Part shown: positions 42,787-52,717 of the stretch, piece by piece | Numbering within the stretch: the stretch's first letter is position 1 | How the letters are laid out: each line of letters starts with the position of its first letter | From: Nonlabens antarcticus | Lineage (GTDB): Bacteria; Bacteroidota; Bacteroidia; Flavobacteriales; Flavobacteriaceae | Reading direction: 5' to 3' | DNA length: 64,000 nt | NCBI RefSeq assembly: GCF_015356755.1 | Contig: NZ_JADFCO010000066.1 | Coordinates: forward strand, 310,001-374,000 | Translations under genes and position numbers: made by a program | Notes under the pieces: model-generated | The model's database searches: none | What the model was told of the DNA's origin: nothing | What the model saw: the letters and a program-made list of their open reading frames with translations, nothing else

Positions 42787-45012
42787 ATGCGTAAACTTTT
42801 ATTATTTTTTAGTTTATCATTATTTCTGTGCGCAAATTTATTTGCTCAGGAAAAACCTCAAGAAGTAATACTTCCAGACCCACCCTACGATTATGCGTTG
42901 GAAGAAATGGATTCTATTACAGGGATTGCTATCAAATATTTCTACAACGGGAATTATGAAAAAATAGTAGATCAGGTTCCTGCACTTATAGAGAACGCTA
43001 CTGCTTTAAAATCTGATAAATATCAAAGTACTTTAAGAGGACTCTTGGGAAATGCTTTTATGCAAATTGATGAATTAGTCAGCGCGGAAGCACTTTTTAA
43101 TCTTCAACTGGAAACGGCTAAACAAAATAATGATACGGCTGAAGTTTTAAAGTCTTACAATAATTTAGGAATTGTTTATTTCTATACGGATCCACATAAA
43201 AGCATTAATTATTTTGAAAAAGGATTAGAGTTTAATGAAGAAAATATTTCTGACAAAGCATTTATCATCGTCACAATCATTAATTACAATCTAGCAGAAC
43301 TTCACGTAAATACTAAAAACCCGAATCGAGCACAGTACTATCTTAATATTGTAAAAAAGAGACTAAAAGGATCTATCCTTTCTTCTCGAGCTGAAGAGTT
43401 TGCAGCCACTTTGAACTTTGTACAAGCAGGAATTTATCTCTTAAGAAAGGAATATGAAAAGTCTATAGAGTATAGTTTATTGTCTCTAGAGACGGGAAAG
43501 GGAAACTTAGATCAAAACTATCTTACTGACAATTATAAAAACCTTATTGACGCATACGATAAAACAGGCCAGTATGAAAAGTTGAATGAAGTTCGTAAAC
43601 CTTATGACTCCCTCAGAGACATTCGCTATGAACAGGAAAAAATAAAGCAGCAACAAATTTCAAGAATACGGTTCAAGATTGAAAGTGTCGAGCAAGAGTT
43701 ACAGGAGTCAAAAATAGAAAATGAACGTGTCAAAGAAAAGGTAAAACGAGATGGCGCAACACTTCTTGTTTTTGCAATCTTGGGGATCCTTTTAATCGCT
43801 TTACTTGTCACTTTACTATATACCAGAGCAAAAAGAAACAAGTTGCTCAAAGACCTAAGAGACAAGAATACGCAATACCTAGAAGCTAAGGAGACTTCAG
43901 AAAAATTAGCTAGGAAAAACACTAAGTTCTTATCCACCATAAGTCATGAACTTCGAACTCCGCTTTACGGTATTATAGGTTTGTCATCTGTTTTTCTGAA
44001 AAATCCTAAACTTTTAGAATTTTCTGAGGATTTCAAATCACTAAAATTTTCTGCAGATTATCTGTTAGCACTTGTAAATGATGTGTTGAATATCAATAAA
44101 TATGAATCAAAACAAGGACAAGAATTGCAAGAAAGCTTTTTTAATATTAAACAGTTGAGCACTAGTATTTTACAAACCTTTGTTTTTCTAAATGAAAAGA
44201 ATAATAATGAAGTTAAATTACACATAGGTTCGTCTGTACCTCAAGTTCTTTACGGAGATAAAACAAAATTATCTCAGGTGATTATGAATTTGCTTAGCAA
44301 TGCCAGCAAGTTCACCCAGGATGGAACTATAGAATTTTCCATAAAACAGCATAACAACAACGGCAAATCTGCAGAGTTATTTTTCGAAATAAAAGATACG
44401 GGAAGGGGAATTCAACCAGAAAATCAAAACACCATCTTCGAGGAGTTTAATCAAGTACCTACGGACATTTATGAGGGTGGAACCGGTCTTGGATTGCCCA
44501 TATCAAATAAACTTTTAAAAATTTTGGGAAGTAAGTTAAATATGGAAAGCGATTACGGTACGGGTACCATATTTTCATTTCTTATCATGTTAAAAACAGG
44601 TTCCCAAAAAGATCTAAAGACAGTTGTAGACCAGGCAGATATTAAAGAATTGAAAGGCAAAAAAATTCTTGTGGTAGATGACAATAAAATCAATCAACTC
44701 GTTACTCAAAAGGTGCTGGAGCATTATTTAATGACGCATAATACTGCAAATAATGGTCAAGAAGCAGTCGATATGGTGAAAGACAATAGTTATGATTTCA
44801 TACTGATGGACATAAATATGCCTGTCATGAACGGAATACAAGCGAGTGGAATCATCCGCGAAATGAATATCGCAACTCCCATTTTAGCCCTTACAGCAGC
44901 AGATGATCTCAATCTAGAAAAAGATGTCTACGGTCATGGCATCAATGCTATTTTGGTAAAACCTTATCAGACAGAGCAATTACTTCAACTCATGTTGCAG
45001 TTCAATTCTTGA
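42787..45012 (+). CDS. TPR hybrid sensor histidine kinase 1
   Basis: 741 residues from the ATG at 42787 (a TTG lies directly before it). A signal peptide ends at ANLFAQ. Periplasmic TPR-like helices (~50-280) are followed by a coiled coil (~280-312), one membrane helix (LLVFAILGILLIALLVTLLY), HisKA with His387 (STISHELRTPLYG), ATPase domain (NLLSNASKF, DTGRGI, GGTGLGLPISNKLL) and a receiver with Asp675 (ILMDINMPVMNG). It ends with the receiver: no HTH or HPt, so phosphate must pass to another protein. It is a close paralogue of the next gene, with about the same domain boundaries. Confidence 0.92.
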   Translation: MRKLLLFFSLSLFLCANLFAQEKPQEVILPDPPYDYALEEMDSITGIAIKYFYNGNYEKIVDQVPALIENATALKSDKYQSTLRGLLGNAFMQIDELVSAEALFNLQLETAKQNNDTAEVLKSYNNLGIVYFYTDPHKSINYFEKGLEFNEENISDKAFIIVTIINYNLAELHVNTKNPNRAQYYLNIVKKRLKGSILSSRAEEFAATLNFVQAGIYLLRKEYEKSIEYSLLSLETGKGNLDQNYLTDNYKNLIDAYDKTGQYEKLNEVRKPYDSLRDIRYEQEKIKQQQISRIRFKIESVEQELQESKIENERVKEKVKRDGATLLVFAILGILLIALLVTLLYTRAKRNKLLKDLRDKNTQYLEAKETSEKLARKNTKFLSTISHELRTPLYGIIGLSSVFLKNPKLLEFSEDFKSLKFSADYLLALVNDVLNINKYESKQGQELQESFFNIKQLSTSILQTFVFLNEKNNNEVKLHIGSSVPQVLYGDKTKLSQVIMNLLSNASKFTQDGTIEFSIKQHNNNGKSAELFFEIKDTGRGIQPENQNTIFEEFNQVPTDIYEGGTGLGLPISNKLLKILGSKLNMESDYGTGTIFSFLIMLKTGSQKDLKTVVDQADIKELKGKKILVVDDNKINQLVTQKVLEHYLMTHNTANNGQEAVDMVKDNSYDFILMDINMPVMNGIQASGIIREMNIATPILALTAADDLNLEKDVYGHGINAILVKPYQTEQLLQLMLQFNS

Positions 45013-45471
45013 TTTAATCGTTCATTACGGCTGTATTCCGCTTTCGCGAAAGCGGCTTCCTAAACTCTCAGGAAAATTGACGTCAAAAACCATATTCAAG
45101 AAATCTTCAAAATTGTATGAATCAAGGGTTTTCCTACTTTAATCAATATATTTTTTTAAAAAAACCAGTCTAGAGTGTAGTTTGTCGATGCTTTGCTCTA
45201 CAAGATTTAAAATCAGTTTTACCTCAATATATAAGATTTCAATTATAACTGTTTAAGGTATAGTCTTTTGAATTGTTGGTATTTAAATTAACAGAGTCAA
45301 AACATTAAAATGATATCGTTGAGGTTGTTTATTTTTGACGCGTCCTCTTTTGATCAGCATTTGTAAAGTCTTTAAAAGGAGGATTTAACCCCTAAATGTG
45401 GCCAGACCAACAAACGTCTTCTGATACACTTAAATTGCGCCTTACTAGAAATTAAAAAATTCAAAACCCTT
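45013..45471. other. Intergenic region between the paralogous kinases
   Basis: 459 bases. It holds the palindrome at 45038-45055 and a short AAAAGGAGG at ~45374-45382, 13 bases before a 19-codon frame (45396-45455) that I do not regard as a gene. Nothing else was recognised. Confidence 0.5.
45038..45055. repeat. Palindrome copy, 18 bp
   Basis: Perfect CCGCTTTCGCGAAAGCGG, 25 bases after the stop of hybrid kinase 1. Confidence 0.95.
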
Positions 45472-47706
45472 GTGTTTTTGCGCTCGCTTATCTTATTAGT
45501 TGTGGTTATGTTTGGTTCTTGTGTATCCCTATATGCACAGAAACAAGACCTCGATAAAACTGAATTAATTCCAGACCCTCCTTATCATTTTAAAAAAGGG
45601 GAAATGGATTCAGTATACATGGTAGCGCGTAAATATTTCTATGATGGGAATTATGAGCAGGTGATTGAAAAATTTCCAGCGTTGATGGAATATGCACATA
45701 TGGTAGGTGCAGACGTTGCAGAAACGAGACTGCGAGGGACCTTGGGTGCTGCTTTTGCACAACTAAACGACACGGATAGAGCGGAAGACTTGTATCTAGG
45801 AGCCCTAGAAGAAGCAAAAAAGCGAAAAGATACTTTTGAAATATTAAGCTCTTACATCAACCTAGGAAACACTTACTTTCTAAGTGATGGAGATCGGGCG
45901 ATCAAATATTTAAATGAAGGTTTTGAATACATAGGTGAATATGAACTAGGCGATCGGGCTTTTGTAATTATGCAAAATATACTCGCATCTATCTATGTTC
46001 TAAAGGAAGAACCAGAGATGGCCCAAAAGCACGTTGACCTAGCTATGAGTAAATTGGGTATTACCTCGACGGATGCTAGAAGAGATGAAAACCTATCCAA
46101 CTCTTACCAATCTCAGGGAAGCATTTACCTACTTCAAGGATTGAACTATAAATCTATAGAAAGCACTTTAAAATCTTTAGAGTTGGGTAAGAACATTACC
46201 GAAGAAACTTACTTGATCAATAATTATAAAACCTTGATAGAAGCCTATGATAAAACCAATCAGTATGAAAAGCTCAATCAAGTTCGCAAGCCTTATGATT
46301 CATTGCGAGATAGACGCTATGAAAAAGAAAAAATCAAACAAGAGCAAATAGCTAGGTTTAAATTTAACGTTGAAAAGTACCAACAAGAACTGCGGGAATC
46401 CCAGCTTGAAAATTTACTAGTAGTACAAAAAGCAGATCAAGATAGAATGATCATTATCGGTTTTGCCATCGTTGGAATCATTTTAATTGGGTTGTTGGGG
46501 AGTTTATTATTTGCGAGAAACAAGCGAAATAAATTATTGAGAATTCTGAGACAAAAAAACTCTCAATATTTACGGGCAAAAGAAACTTCAGAGAAACTTT
46601 CACGTAAAAACACCAAGTTTCTCTCCACAATTAGTCATGAGTTGCGCACACCACTTTACGGTATTATTGGATTGTCTTCTGTGTTTTTAAAGAATCCAAA
46701 ACTTAAGGATTTTAGTGATGATTTTAATTCGCTCAAATTTTCCGCTGATTATTTATTAGCGTTAATAAACGATGTTTTGAACCTTAATAAGTATGAGTCT
46801 AAAAAAGGTCGCGAGCTACAGCCAGAGCATTTTGATTTAAGGAGTCTGGTAAATAGCATCCTACAAACTTTTCAATTTCTCAATGAAAAAAACAACAATA
46901 AGGTAGCCTTACATATTGATCCTGATGTTCCTAAGGTGCTTCACGGTGATAAAACTAAATTATCACAGGTGCTAATGAACCTGTTGAGCAATGCCAGCAA
47001 ATTTACAGTAGATGGGAATATTGATTTTTCAATTAATCAACATAATAATAATGGTAAGTTAGTTGAGTTGTTTTTCTGCATAAAGGATACGGGCAGCGGA
47101 ATCAAGGAGGAACATCAAAATGAGATTTTTGAGGAATTTATCCAGGTTCCAAATAACATTTCTGATGGCGGTACCGGTTTAGGCCTACCTATTGTAAATA
47201 AACTACTCAAGATTCTGGGCTGTCAGCTATTATTAGAGAGTGCCTATGGCGTGGGAACTACTTTTTCATTTTTACTTCCCATGCAATTGGGTTCTCAGAA
47301 AAATTTGCAGACTAAAGATGTGGAAGCTGATGTCGATCGCCTTATCAATAAGAAACTGCTCATTGTAGATGATAACAAAATCAATCAACTTGTCACCCAG
47401 AAAGTGCTTGAACAATATGGTATGACTCACGACACTGTAAATAATGGTCAAGAAGCAGTAGATATTGTGAAGCATAAAACCTATGATTTTATTCTAATGG
47501 ATATCAACATGCCTGTAATGAATGGTTTAGAAGCGAGCATGATCATTAGAGAGATGGGGATTGAGACGCCTATTCTTGCGCTGACTGCTGCACATGATCT
47601 CAATCTCAAGAAAGAGGTTCATGGCCAGAGAATCAATGATATTCTCGTAAAGCCCTACCACAACGAGCAGCTTTTGAATATGTTAGTCAGTTATTTAGAT
47701 GACTAG
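45472..47706 (+). CDS. TPR hybrid sensor histidine kinase 2 (paralogue)
   Basis: 744 residues from a GTG start that gives a complete signal peptide (ending SLYAQ). The layout is that of the preceding gene: TPR-like periplasmic helices, coiled coil, one membrane helix (MIIIGFAIVGIILIGLLGSL), HisKA with His389, ATPase domain (DTGSGI, GGTGLGLPIVNKLL) and a terminal receiver with Asp677. Long identical stretches around HisKA and the receiver point to a tandem duplication, while the sensor half has diverged more. It lacks a DNA-binding output. Confidence 0.92.
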   Translation: MFLRSLILLVVVMFGSCVSLYAQKQDLDKTELIPDPPYHFKKGEMDSVYMVARKYFYDGNYEQVIEKFPALMEYAHMVGADVAETRLRGTLGAAFAQLNDTDRAEDLYLGALEEAKKRKDTFEILSSYINLGNTYFLSDGDRAIKYLNEGFEYIGEYELGDRAFVIMQNILASIYVLKEEPEMAQKHVDLAMSKLGITSTDARRDENLSNSYQSQGSIYLLQGLNYKSIESTLKSLELGKNITEETYLINNYKTLIEAYDKTNQYEKLNQVRKPYDSLRDRRYEKEKIKQEQIARFKFNVEKYQQELRESQLENLLVVQKADQDRMIIIGFAIVGIILIGLLGSLLFARNKRNKLLRILRQKNSQYLRAKETSEKLSRKNTKFLSTISHELRTPLYGIIGLSSVFLKNPKLKDFSDDFNSLKFSADYLLALINDVLNLNKYESKKGRELQPEHFDLRSLVNSILQTFQFLNEKNNNKVALHIDPDVPKVLHGDKTKLSQVLMNLLSNASKFTVDGNIDFSINQHNNNGKLVELFFCIKDTGSGIKEEHQNEIFEEFIQVPNNISDGGTGLGLPIVNKLLKILGCQLLLESAYGVGTTFSFLLPMQLGSQKNLQTKDVEADVDRLINKKLLIVDDNKINQLVTQKVLEQYGMTHDTVNNGQEAVDIVKHKTYDFILMDINMPVMNGLEASMIIREMGIETPILALTAAHDLNLKKEVHGQRINDILVKPYHNEQLLNMLVSYLDD

Positions 47707-47726
47707 TTAAAACATTTAAATAATTC

Positions 47727-47742
47727 CGCTTTCGCGAAAGCG
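47727..47742. repeat. CGCTTTCGCGAAAGCG palindrome
   Basis: A perfect copy 20 bases after the stop of hybrid kinase 2. Confidence 0.95.
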
Positions 47743-47904
47743 AGCTCTCCTCATCACTCATCTTTGACTTCAAAATAGAGCTCATAATGACTTTTTTTGC
47801 TTTTCTATAGAGCTAAACTAGTTTCTTTGATGGAACTTTTTGTCACGAGTCACCTCTCACATTTATAGCTAAATATGTATCTTTTACTGCTTTAAAATGA
47901 TGCT

Positions 47905-50900
47905 ATGAAATTCTTTATTACCGGAATGTTATTCTGTTTAAGTTCAACACTTTTTGCGCAACAGAATGCAGGATGGTTGAGACACAACGCTATTTCACCA
48001 GATGGTTCACAGATCGTATTTACATTTAAGGGAGACCTGTATAAAGTAAACGCAAATGGAGGAAATGCTCAGCAATTGACGTTTCATGAAGCCCATGACT
48101 ACAAAGCAGTATGGAGCCATGACGGCAAGCAAATTGCATTTGCGTCTAATAGGTATGGAAACTTTGATGTGTACGTTATGGACGCAAATGGTGGCAGCGC
48201 ACAAAGATTGACCTTTCATTCTAATGATGAAGAACCATACACTTTTAATAATGATGATTCTGAGGTAATTTTTGGTGGTGTTCGCATGGATATTGCTAAT
48301 CACCGTCAGTTTCCTACAGCTTCCCAGCCAGAAGTCTATAGTGTTCCCGCTCGTGGAGGACGTATCGATCAAGTATTTGCCATTCCAGCTGAAGAGTTGA
48401 CCACTAGTAAGGATGGTAAAACGATTTTGTACCAGGATAAAAAGGGAGGTGAGAATGAATGGCGCAAGCATCATACTTCTAGTATTACCAGAGATTTGTG
48501 GTCTTATGATGTGGCTTCTAAAACCCACAAAATGCTAACTAATTTTAACGGTGAAGACCGTCAGCCTGTTTATGGTGCAGATGATAAGACAGTTTATTAT
48601 TTAAGTGAGAAAAGCGGGAGTTTTAATGTTTATAAAATGGACTTAAACAACCCGACTAAGTCCACTCAAGTTACTTATTTCAAAACACATCCAGTCCGGT
48701 TTTTATCTTATGGGAATGGTATTATAAGTTTTGGACATGATGGTAAACTCTACACTATGAAAGAAGGTGAGCAACCTGAAAAACTGATGGTGAACATAAC
48801 AACACAACAAATAAGTAATAGTGATCAATTTATCTCAGTCAATGGTGGTGTAGGAGAGATGGCCGTTTCACCTAACGGAAAAGAAATTGCATTTATCGCC
48901 AGGGGAGAGGTTTTCGTAACTTCTACAGAAGAGTCATTTACAAAGCGCATAACAAACACACCAGAAGCAGAAAAATTTGTTTCGTGGGGACCTGAAGGCA
49001 AGTCTGTAGTTTATAGCAGTGAACGCAATGGTAAATGGAGTATTTACAAAAGTGAAATAACCAGAGCTGAAGAGCCGTTCTTTTTTGCTTCAACATTAAT
49101 TAATGAAACTCCTGTAATAGAAAATGAGAAAGATAATTATCTGGCTCTCTATTCTCCAGATGGTAATAAAATGGGATTCATTGAAGATCGTCGTACTTTG
49201 AAAGTAAAGGATTTTAAAACAGGAGAGGAAGTGACTTTATTGACACCCGAGGAATTATTTCACATGAGTGATGGTGACCAGTATTTCAAATGGAGTCCTG
49301 ACAGTAAATGGTTGTTAGTAGATTGGGGAATAACGTTGAGCAATAGCGACGTTTTACTGATGGCTGCAGATGGATCTAAAAGGATGAATTTAAATGAAAG
49401 TGGATATTCTGATTTTCAACCTATCTGGGTCAATGAGGGTAAACAAATGCTATGGTTTTCTAATAGAGATGGCTTGAGATCCTATGCGACAAGCGGTTCT
49501 ACTCAAAGTGATGTTTACAGTATGTTTTTTACTCAGGATGCGTGGGATGAGTTCAATCTGAGCAAAGAGGAATATGCGTTAGTGAAGGAAATAAAAAAAC
49601 TATCTGAAAAGGAAGAAGAAGAGGAAAAAGATAAAAATGCCGACGATAAGAAAGGCAAAAAAGACAATAAAAAAGAAGAAATTAAAGAGCTAACATTTGA
49701 TTGGGAAGAAATGAAAGAGCGTGTCAAACGATTCACGATTCACTCTTCTGATATCAGTGATGCTGTTCTTTCAAAGGATGCCAGTAAACTCTACTACCTC
49801 ACGAGTTTTGAAGACAAAGTAGATTTGTGGGAAACAGATTTGCGCACAAAGGAAACAAAAATGACCATGAAATTAGGTACCTCCTCAGGAAGTCTGGAGT
49901 GGGACCAAGACCGTGAAAATCTCTATTTGTTAAGTGGTGGGAAAATTTTTAAGATTGATCCAGAAAAGCAAAAAAAGGAAGCAGTTGAGATTTCAGGCGA
50001 AATGGAATATGATGAAATAGCAGAGCGCCAGGCAATGTTCGATCATGTATGGTTGCGTACTAATAAAGTATTTTACACTTCAAATTTCCACGGTATTGAC
50101 TGGAACCTGATGAAAAGAGAGTATCAAAAACACCTGCCATACATAGGAAATAGTAATGAGTTTGCAGAGATGCTTTCTGAAATGTTAGGGGAACTCAACG
50201 TTTCACACGCTGGTGCCACCGCATCAAATTATTCTATCGATAACGAGGATGCTACGGCAACCTTGGGAATTTTTATGGATTATAATCATAAGGGTAACGG
50301 TATCAAAATTACAGAAGTTTTGAATGGCGGACCATTAGATAAAGCCAAGTTTGACATCAAACCAGGAATGATCATTGAAAAAATTGACGGTCAAGAAATA
50401 AAAGCAGATACAGATATCGCTCAGTATTTCAATAGAAAAGCTGATAAGTTCACATTACTCGAGTTAATCGATGCTAATTCAAAGAAAAACGTAGTGATTA
50501 CGGTAAAGCCTATTTCGCTAGGGGAGGAACGCGGACTCCTTTACAAACGATGGGTCAAACAGAATGAAAAAGAGGTCGAGGATAAAAGTAATGGTCAACT
50601 GGGATATGTTCACATTCCCGGTATGGGAGATGGGCCATATCGTGATGTATATGAGAAAATGATGGGTAAATATTACAACCGTAAAGGCGTTATCGTGGAT
50701 ACTAGATTCAACGGTGGAGGAGATCTTGTTGCAGACCTTGCAGCATTTTTTACTGGAACCCCTTTTATTAGTTATGAGACGGAGCAGAAAGCTGTAGGCG
50801 GTGAACCTACGTCACGATGGACAAAACCTACACTTGCTATAATTAATGAAGCGCAGTACAGCGACGGCCACTGTTTCGCATGTGGTTACACCGATCTAAA

Positions 50901-51141
50901 AATAGGAAAAACAGTGGGGATGCCTACTCCCGGAACATGTAGCTTTGCCGGGTGGGAACGTCTTCCAGATGGTTCTAGATGGGGAGTTGTTCCTATAAGT
51001 GCCAAAGATATCAACGGTAACTGGATGGAAAACAATCAGACAGAGCCTACGATTCAGGTAAAAAATATACCCGGAAAAATTGATAAAGGTATCGATCAGC
51101 AACTGGATCGCGCCATTGAGGAATTGCTTAAAGAGGTATAG
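47905..51141 (+). CDS. Tricorn-like S41 protease with N-terminal propellers
   Basis: 1078 residues with a signal peptide (SSTLFAQ). TolB/WD40-like blades fill ~25-560 (AISPDGSQIVFTFKGDLYKV, WSHDGKQIAFASNRYGNFDV). A highly charged Glu/Lys/Asp linker spans ~572-600, then a second propeller part, PDZ-like region ~790-870 and the C-terminal S41 core ~880-1060. Probable catalytic residues are His in FHGIDWN, Ser in QYSDGH and Glu in NNQTEPTIQV, by analogy with archaeal Tricorn. It should degrade peptides in the periplasm or at the cell surface. It stands alone, ended by a terminator. Confidence 0.92.
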   Translation: MKFFITGMLFCLSSTLFAQQNAGWLRHNAISPDGSQIVFTFKGDLYKVNANGGNAQQLTFHEAHDYKAVWSHDGKQIAFASNRYGNFDVYVMDANGGSAQRLTFHSNDEEPYTFNNDDSEVIFGGVRMDIANHRQFPTASQPEVYSVPARGGRIDQVFAIPAEELTTSKDGKTILYQDKKGGENEWRKHHTSSITRDLWSYDVASKTHKMLTNFNGEDRQPVYGADDKTVYYLSEKSGSFNVYKMDLNNPTKSTQVTYFKTHPVRFLSYGNGIISFGHDGKLYTMKEGEQPEKLMVNITTQQISNSDQFISVNGGVGEMAVSPNGKEIAFIARGEVFVTSTEESFTKRITNTPEAEKFVSWGPEGKSVVYSSERNGKWSIYKSEITRAEEPFFFASTLINETPVIENEKDNYLALYSPDGNKMGFIEDRRTLKVKDFKTGEEVTLLTPEELFHMSDGDQYFKWSPDSKWLLVDWGITLSNSDVLLMAADGSKRMNLNESGYSDFQPIWVNEGKQMLWFSNRDGLRSYATSGSTQSDVYSMFFTQDAWDEFNLSKEEYALVKEIKKLSEKEEEEEKDKNADDKKGKKDNKKEEIKELTFDWEEMKERVKRFTIHSSDISDAVLSKDASKLYYLTSFEDKVDLWETDLRTKETKMTMKLGTSSGSLEWDQDRENLYLLSGGKIFKIDPEKQKKEAVEISGEMEYDEIAERQAMFDHVWLRTNKVFYTSNFHGIDWNLMKREYQKHLPYIGNSNEFAEMLSEMLGELNVSHAGATASNYSIDNEDATATLGIFMDYNHKGNGIKITEVLNGGPLDKAKFDIKPGMIIEKIDGQEIKADTDIAQYFNRKADKFTLLELIDANSKKNVVITVKPISLGEERGLLYKRWVKQNEKEVEDKSNGQLGYVHIPGMGDGPYRDVYEKMMGKYYNRKGVIVDTRFNGGGDLVADLAAFFTGTPFISYETEQKAVGGEPTSRWTKPTLAIINEAQYSDGHCFACGYTDLKIGKTVGMPTPGTCSFAGWERLPDGSRWGVVPISAKDINGNWMENNQTEPTIQVKNIPGKIDKGIDQQLDRAIEELLKEV

Positions 51142-51690
51142 TAGTAATACCTCCAAAAGAGATACTTCAAATTCTCCCTGTTGGAAAGCAGGAAGAATTT
51201 TTTAATAAAAGTCTGTTGTTATACGAGTAGCGTAAAATGGATTAACCATTCCCATTGCTTTCATTCAGAGTCTTAAAATGGATAACACGACACGATGGTA
51301 TGATTCTCATCTAAAAATATACATATTTAGAGTTGATAGCGCTCATCTCGATGTTTACAATCGATACATCGGGAATGTCTTTTTTTGAACTACCCTCAAC
51401 ACTTGATTACACAACTATCGTCGTAATTACAAGTCTCATTGTTTTTAAATGATTTTAGGTTCTCAGATAATTTGCGAGGTTTTACGAGGTTATTTAATGT
51501 TTTAATTTGAAAACCTTTTAGGTCTTTATTTTATTAAGGTCACGTATTTCTTGAAATAAAACAATATATCTAAACGACCATGGTTTTATTCTAAGACAAT
51601 GTAAGTACTACCTTTATCAAACTCTAGTATATTTACGTGACTTGCTTTTATATCGTATTTCAATTATTTTAAAAAACCTCATTAATATAA
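51142..51690. other. Intergenic region with terminator
   Basis: 549 bases. A hairpin overlaps the protease stop codon (GAGGTAT / ATACCTC, 51133-51153) and a terminator lies at 51169-51203. A weak hairpin CGATGT / ACATCG occurs at 51349-51371. The rest is AT-rich and presumably holds the AraC-gene promoter. Confidence 0.5.
51169..51203 (+). terminator. Rho-independent terminator of the Tricorn-like gene
   Basis: The stem AAATTCT-C-CCTG pairs with CAGG-A-AGAATTT (one mismatch) with loop TTGGAAAG and a T tract to 51203. Confidence 0.75.
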
Positions 51691-52542
51691 ATGGATCTCA
51701 TTTACCAGAATGCTCTAGAAGAAAGTAATATTCATCTTACTGATTTTAATTGTTTACAGAGTTATAAGCTCTTAAAGGCTGGAGAATTTTACAAGATCAT
51801 ATGGGCAAAAGATAAGATAAGTGATATTGAAATTGATGGTTGTTCCTTTGACCTTGAGAAAAACCAAGTCGTATTCTGCACGCCGCTTAACCATATTTAT
51901 ATTCCAAAAAAGCAAGACGGGATTATAGCTATTATTTTTAATAGAGAGTTTTATTGTATCAGAGACAATGATGAAGAAGTTTCTTGCAACGGGTTTCTGT
52001 TTTACGGTTCGTCACATCCTGTAATAGTAGATTTAAATGAAAAAGAAATTAATGACTTTGAAATGCTTTATGGAATCTTTCAGGAGGAATTTAGAGTTAA
52101 AGATAAATCTCAAGGTGAAATGATTCGCGCAATGCTTAAACGTCTCATAATAAAAGGAACACGTTTGGCCATTATAAAAGATGATAACGAAGACTTATCT
52201 ACCGAAAAATTTGACTTGATGCGCAAAATGCATTTGCTGGTCGAAAAGAATTTTAAACAGAAACACAAAGTAAGTGAATACGCTGATCTATTGAACAAAT
52301 CACCCAAAACGCTAGCAAACGTTTTCAAAAAACATGGTAATCAAACTCCTTTGCAAATAATTAATGAACGGCTGGTACTTGAGGCACGTCGTTTATTGCT
52401 CTTCTCTGATATGAGTTCTGGGGAAATTGCATTTGAAATCGGCTTTACTGATCCAGGTCATTTTACTACATTTTTCAAAAAAAATGTTAACAGTACTCCC
52501 ATGAATTTTAAAAAGAACGCCCGCTTAGAGGGCGATTGGTAA
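51691..52542 (+). CDS. AraC-family transcriptional regulator
   Basis: 283 residues. The N-terminal ~160 residues form a cupin-like sensor region (YKIIWAKDKISDIEIDG, VVFCTPLNHIYIPKKQ). The C-terminal ~175-278 is a double helix-turn-helix (KHKVSEYADLLNKSPKTLAN and SSGEIAFEIGFTDPGHFTTF, with the AraC hallmark FKKN...P after it). It likely controls the lipoprotein and DUF417 genes downstream. A set of GAAC/GTTC half-sites at 52641-52662 in front of them is a candidate operator. Confidence 0.92.
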   Translation: MDLIYQNALEESNIHLTDFNCLQSYKLLKAGEFYKIIWAKDKISDIEIDGCSFDLEKNQVVFCTPLNHIYIPKKQDGIIAIIFNREFYCIRDNDEEVSCNGFLFYGSSHPVIVDLNEKEINDFEMLYGIFQEEFRVKDKSQGEMIRAMLKRLIIKGTRLAIIKDDNEDLSTEKFDLMRKMHLLVEKNFKQKHKVSEYADLLNKSPKTLANVFKKHGNQTPLQIINERLVLEARRLLLFSDMSSGEIAFEIGFTDPGHFTTFFKKNVNSTPMNFKKNARLEGDW

Positions 52543-52640
52543 AATCTACAATAGTTAGGGAAAGATCTTCATAAGTCCAAAAGGTTCTACTTTATACTTT
52601 TGGAAAAATTGCTATCGGAATTGAGATGAGCCGTTTAATG

Positions 52641-52662
52641 GAACAATTGTTCATAATTGAAC
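52641..52662. promoter_or_regulatory. Candidate operator of alternating GAAC/GTTC half-sites
   Basis: GAACAATTGTTC (perfect 12-bp palindrome) overlaps GTTCATAATTGAAC (second inverted repeat sharing the middle half-site). It lies 56-77 bases upstream of the lipoprotein ATG and downstream of the AraC gene. Binding by the AraC protein is an inference. Confidence 0.5.
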
Positions 52663-52717
52663 GGGAGAAATCAAATCAAATAATCTGATGGTTTAAGAAA
52701 TCTTAAAAAAAATTACC

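Noticed and set aside
45396-45455. 19-codon frame after an AAAAGGAGG sequence upstream of hybrid kinase 2
   Set aside because: The spacing to the ATG is too long (13 bases), the peptide has no features, and Bacteroidota rarely depend on Shine-Dalgarno. A leader peptide cannot be excluded but is unsupported.
47727-47742. Palindrome copies as intrinsic terminators
   Set aside because: None of the copies is followed by a T-tract and several lie upstream of genes or inside coding sequence. A termination role is not supported by the sequence.
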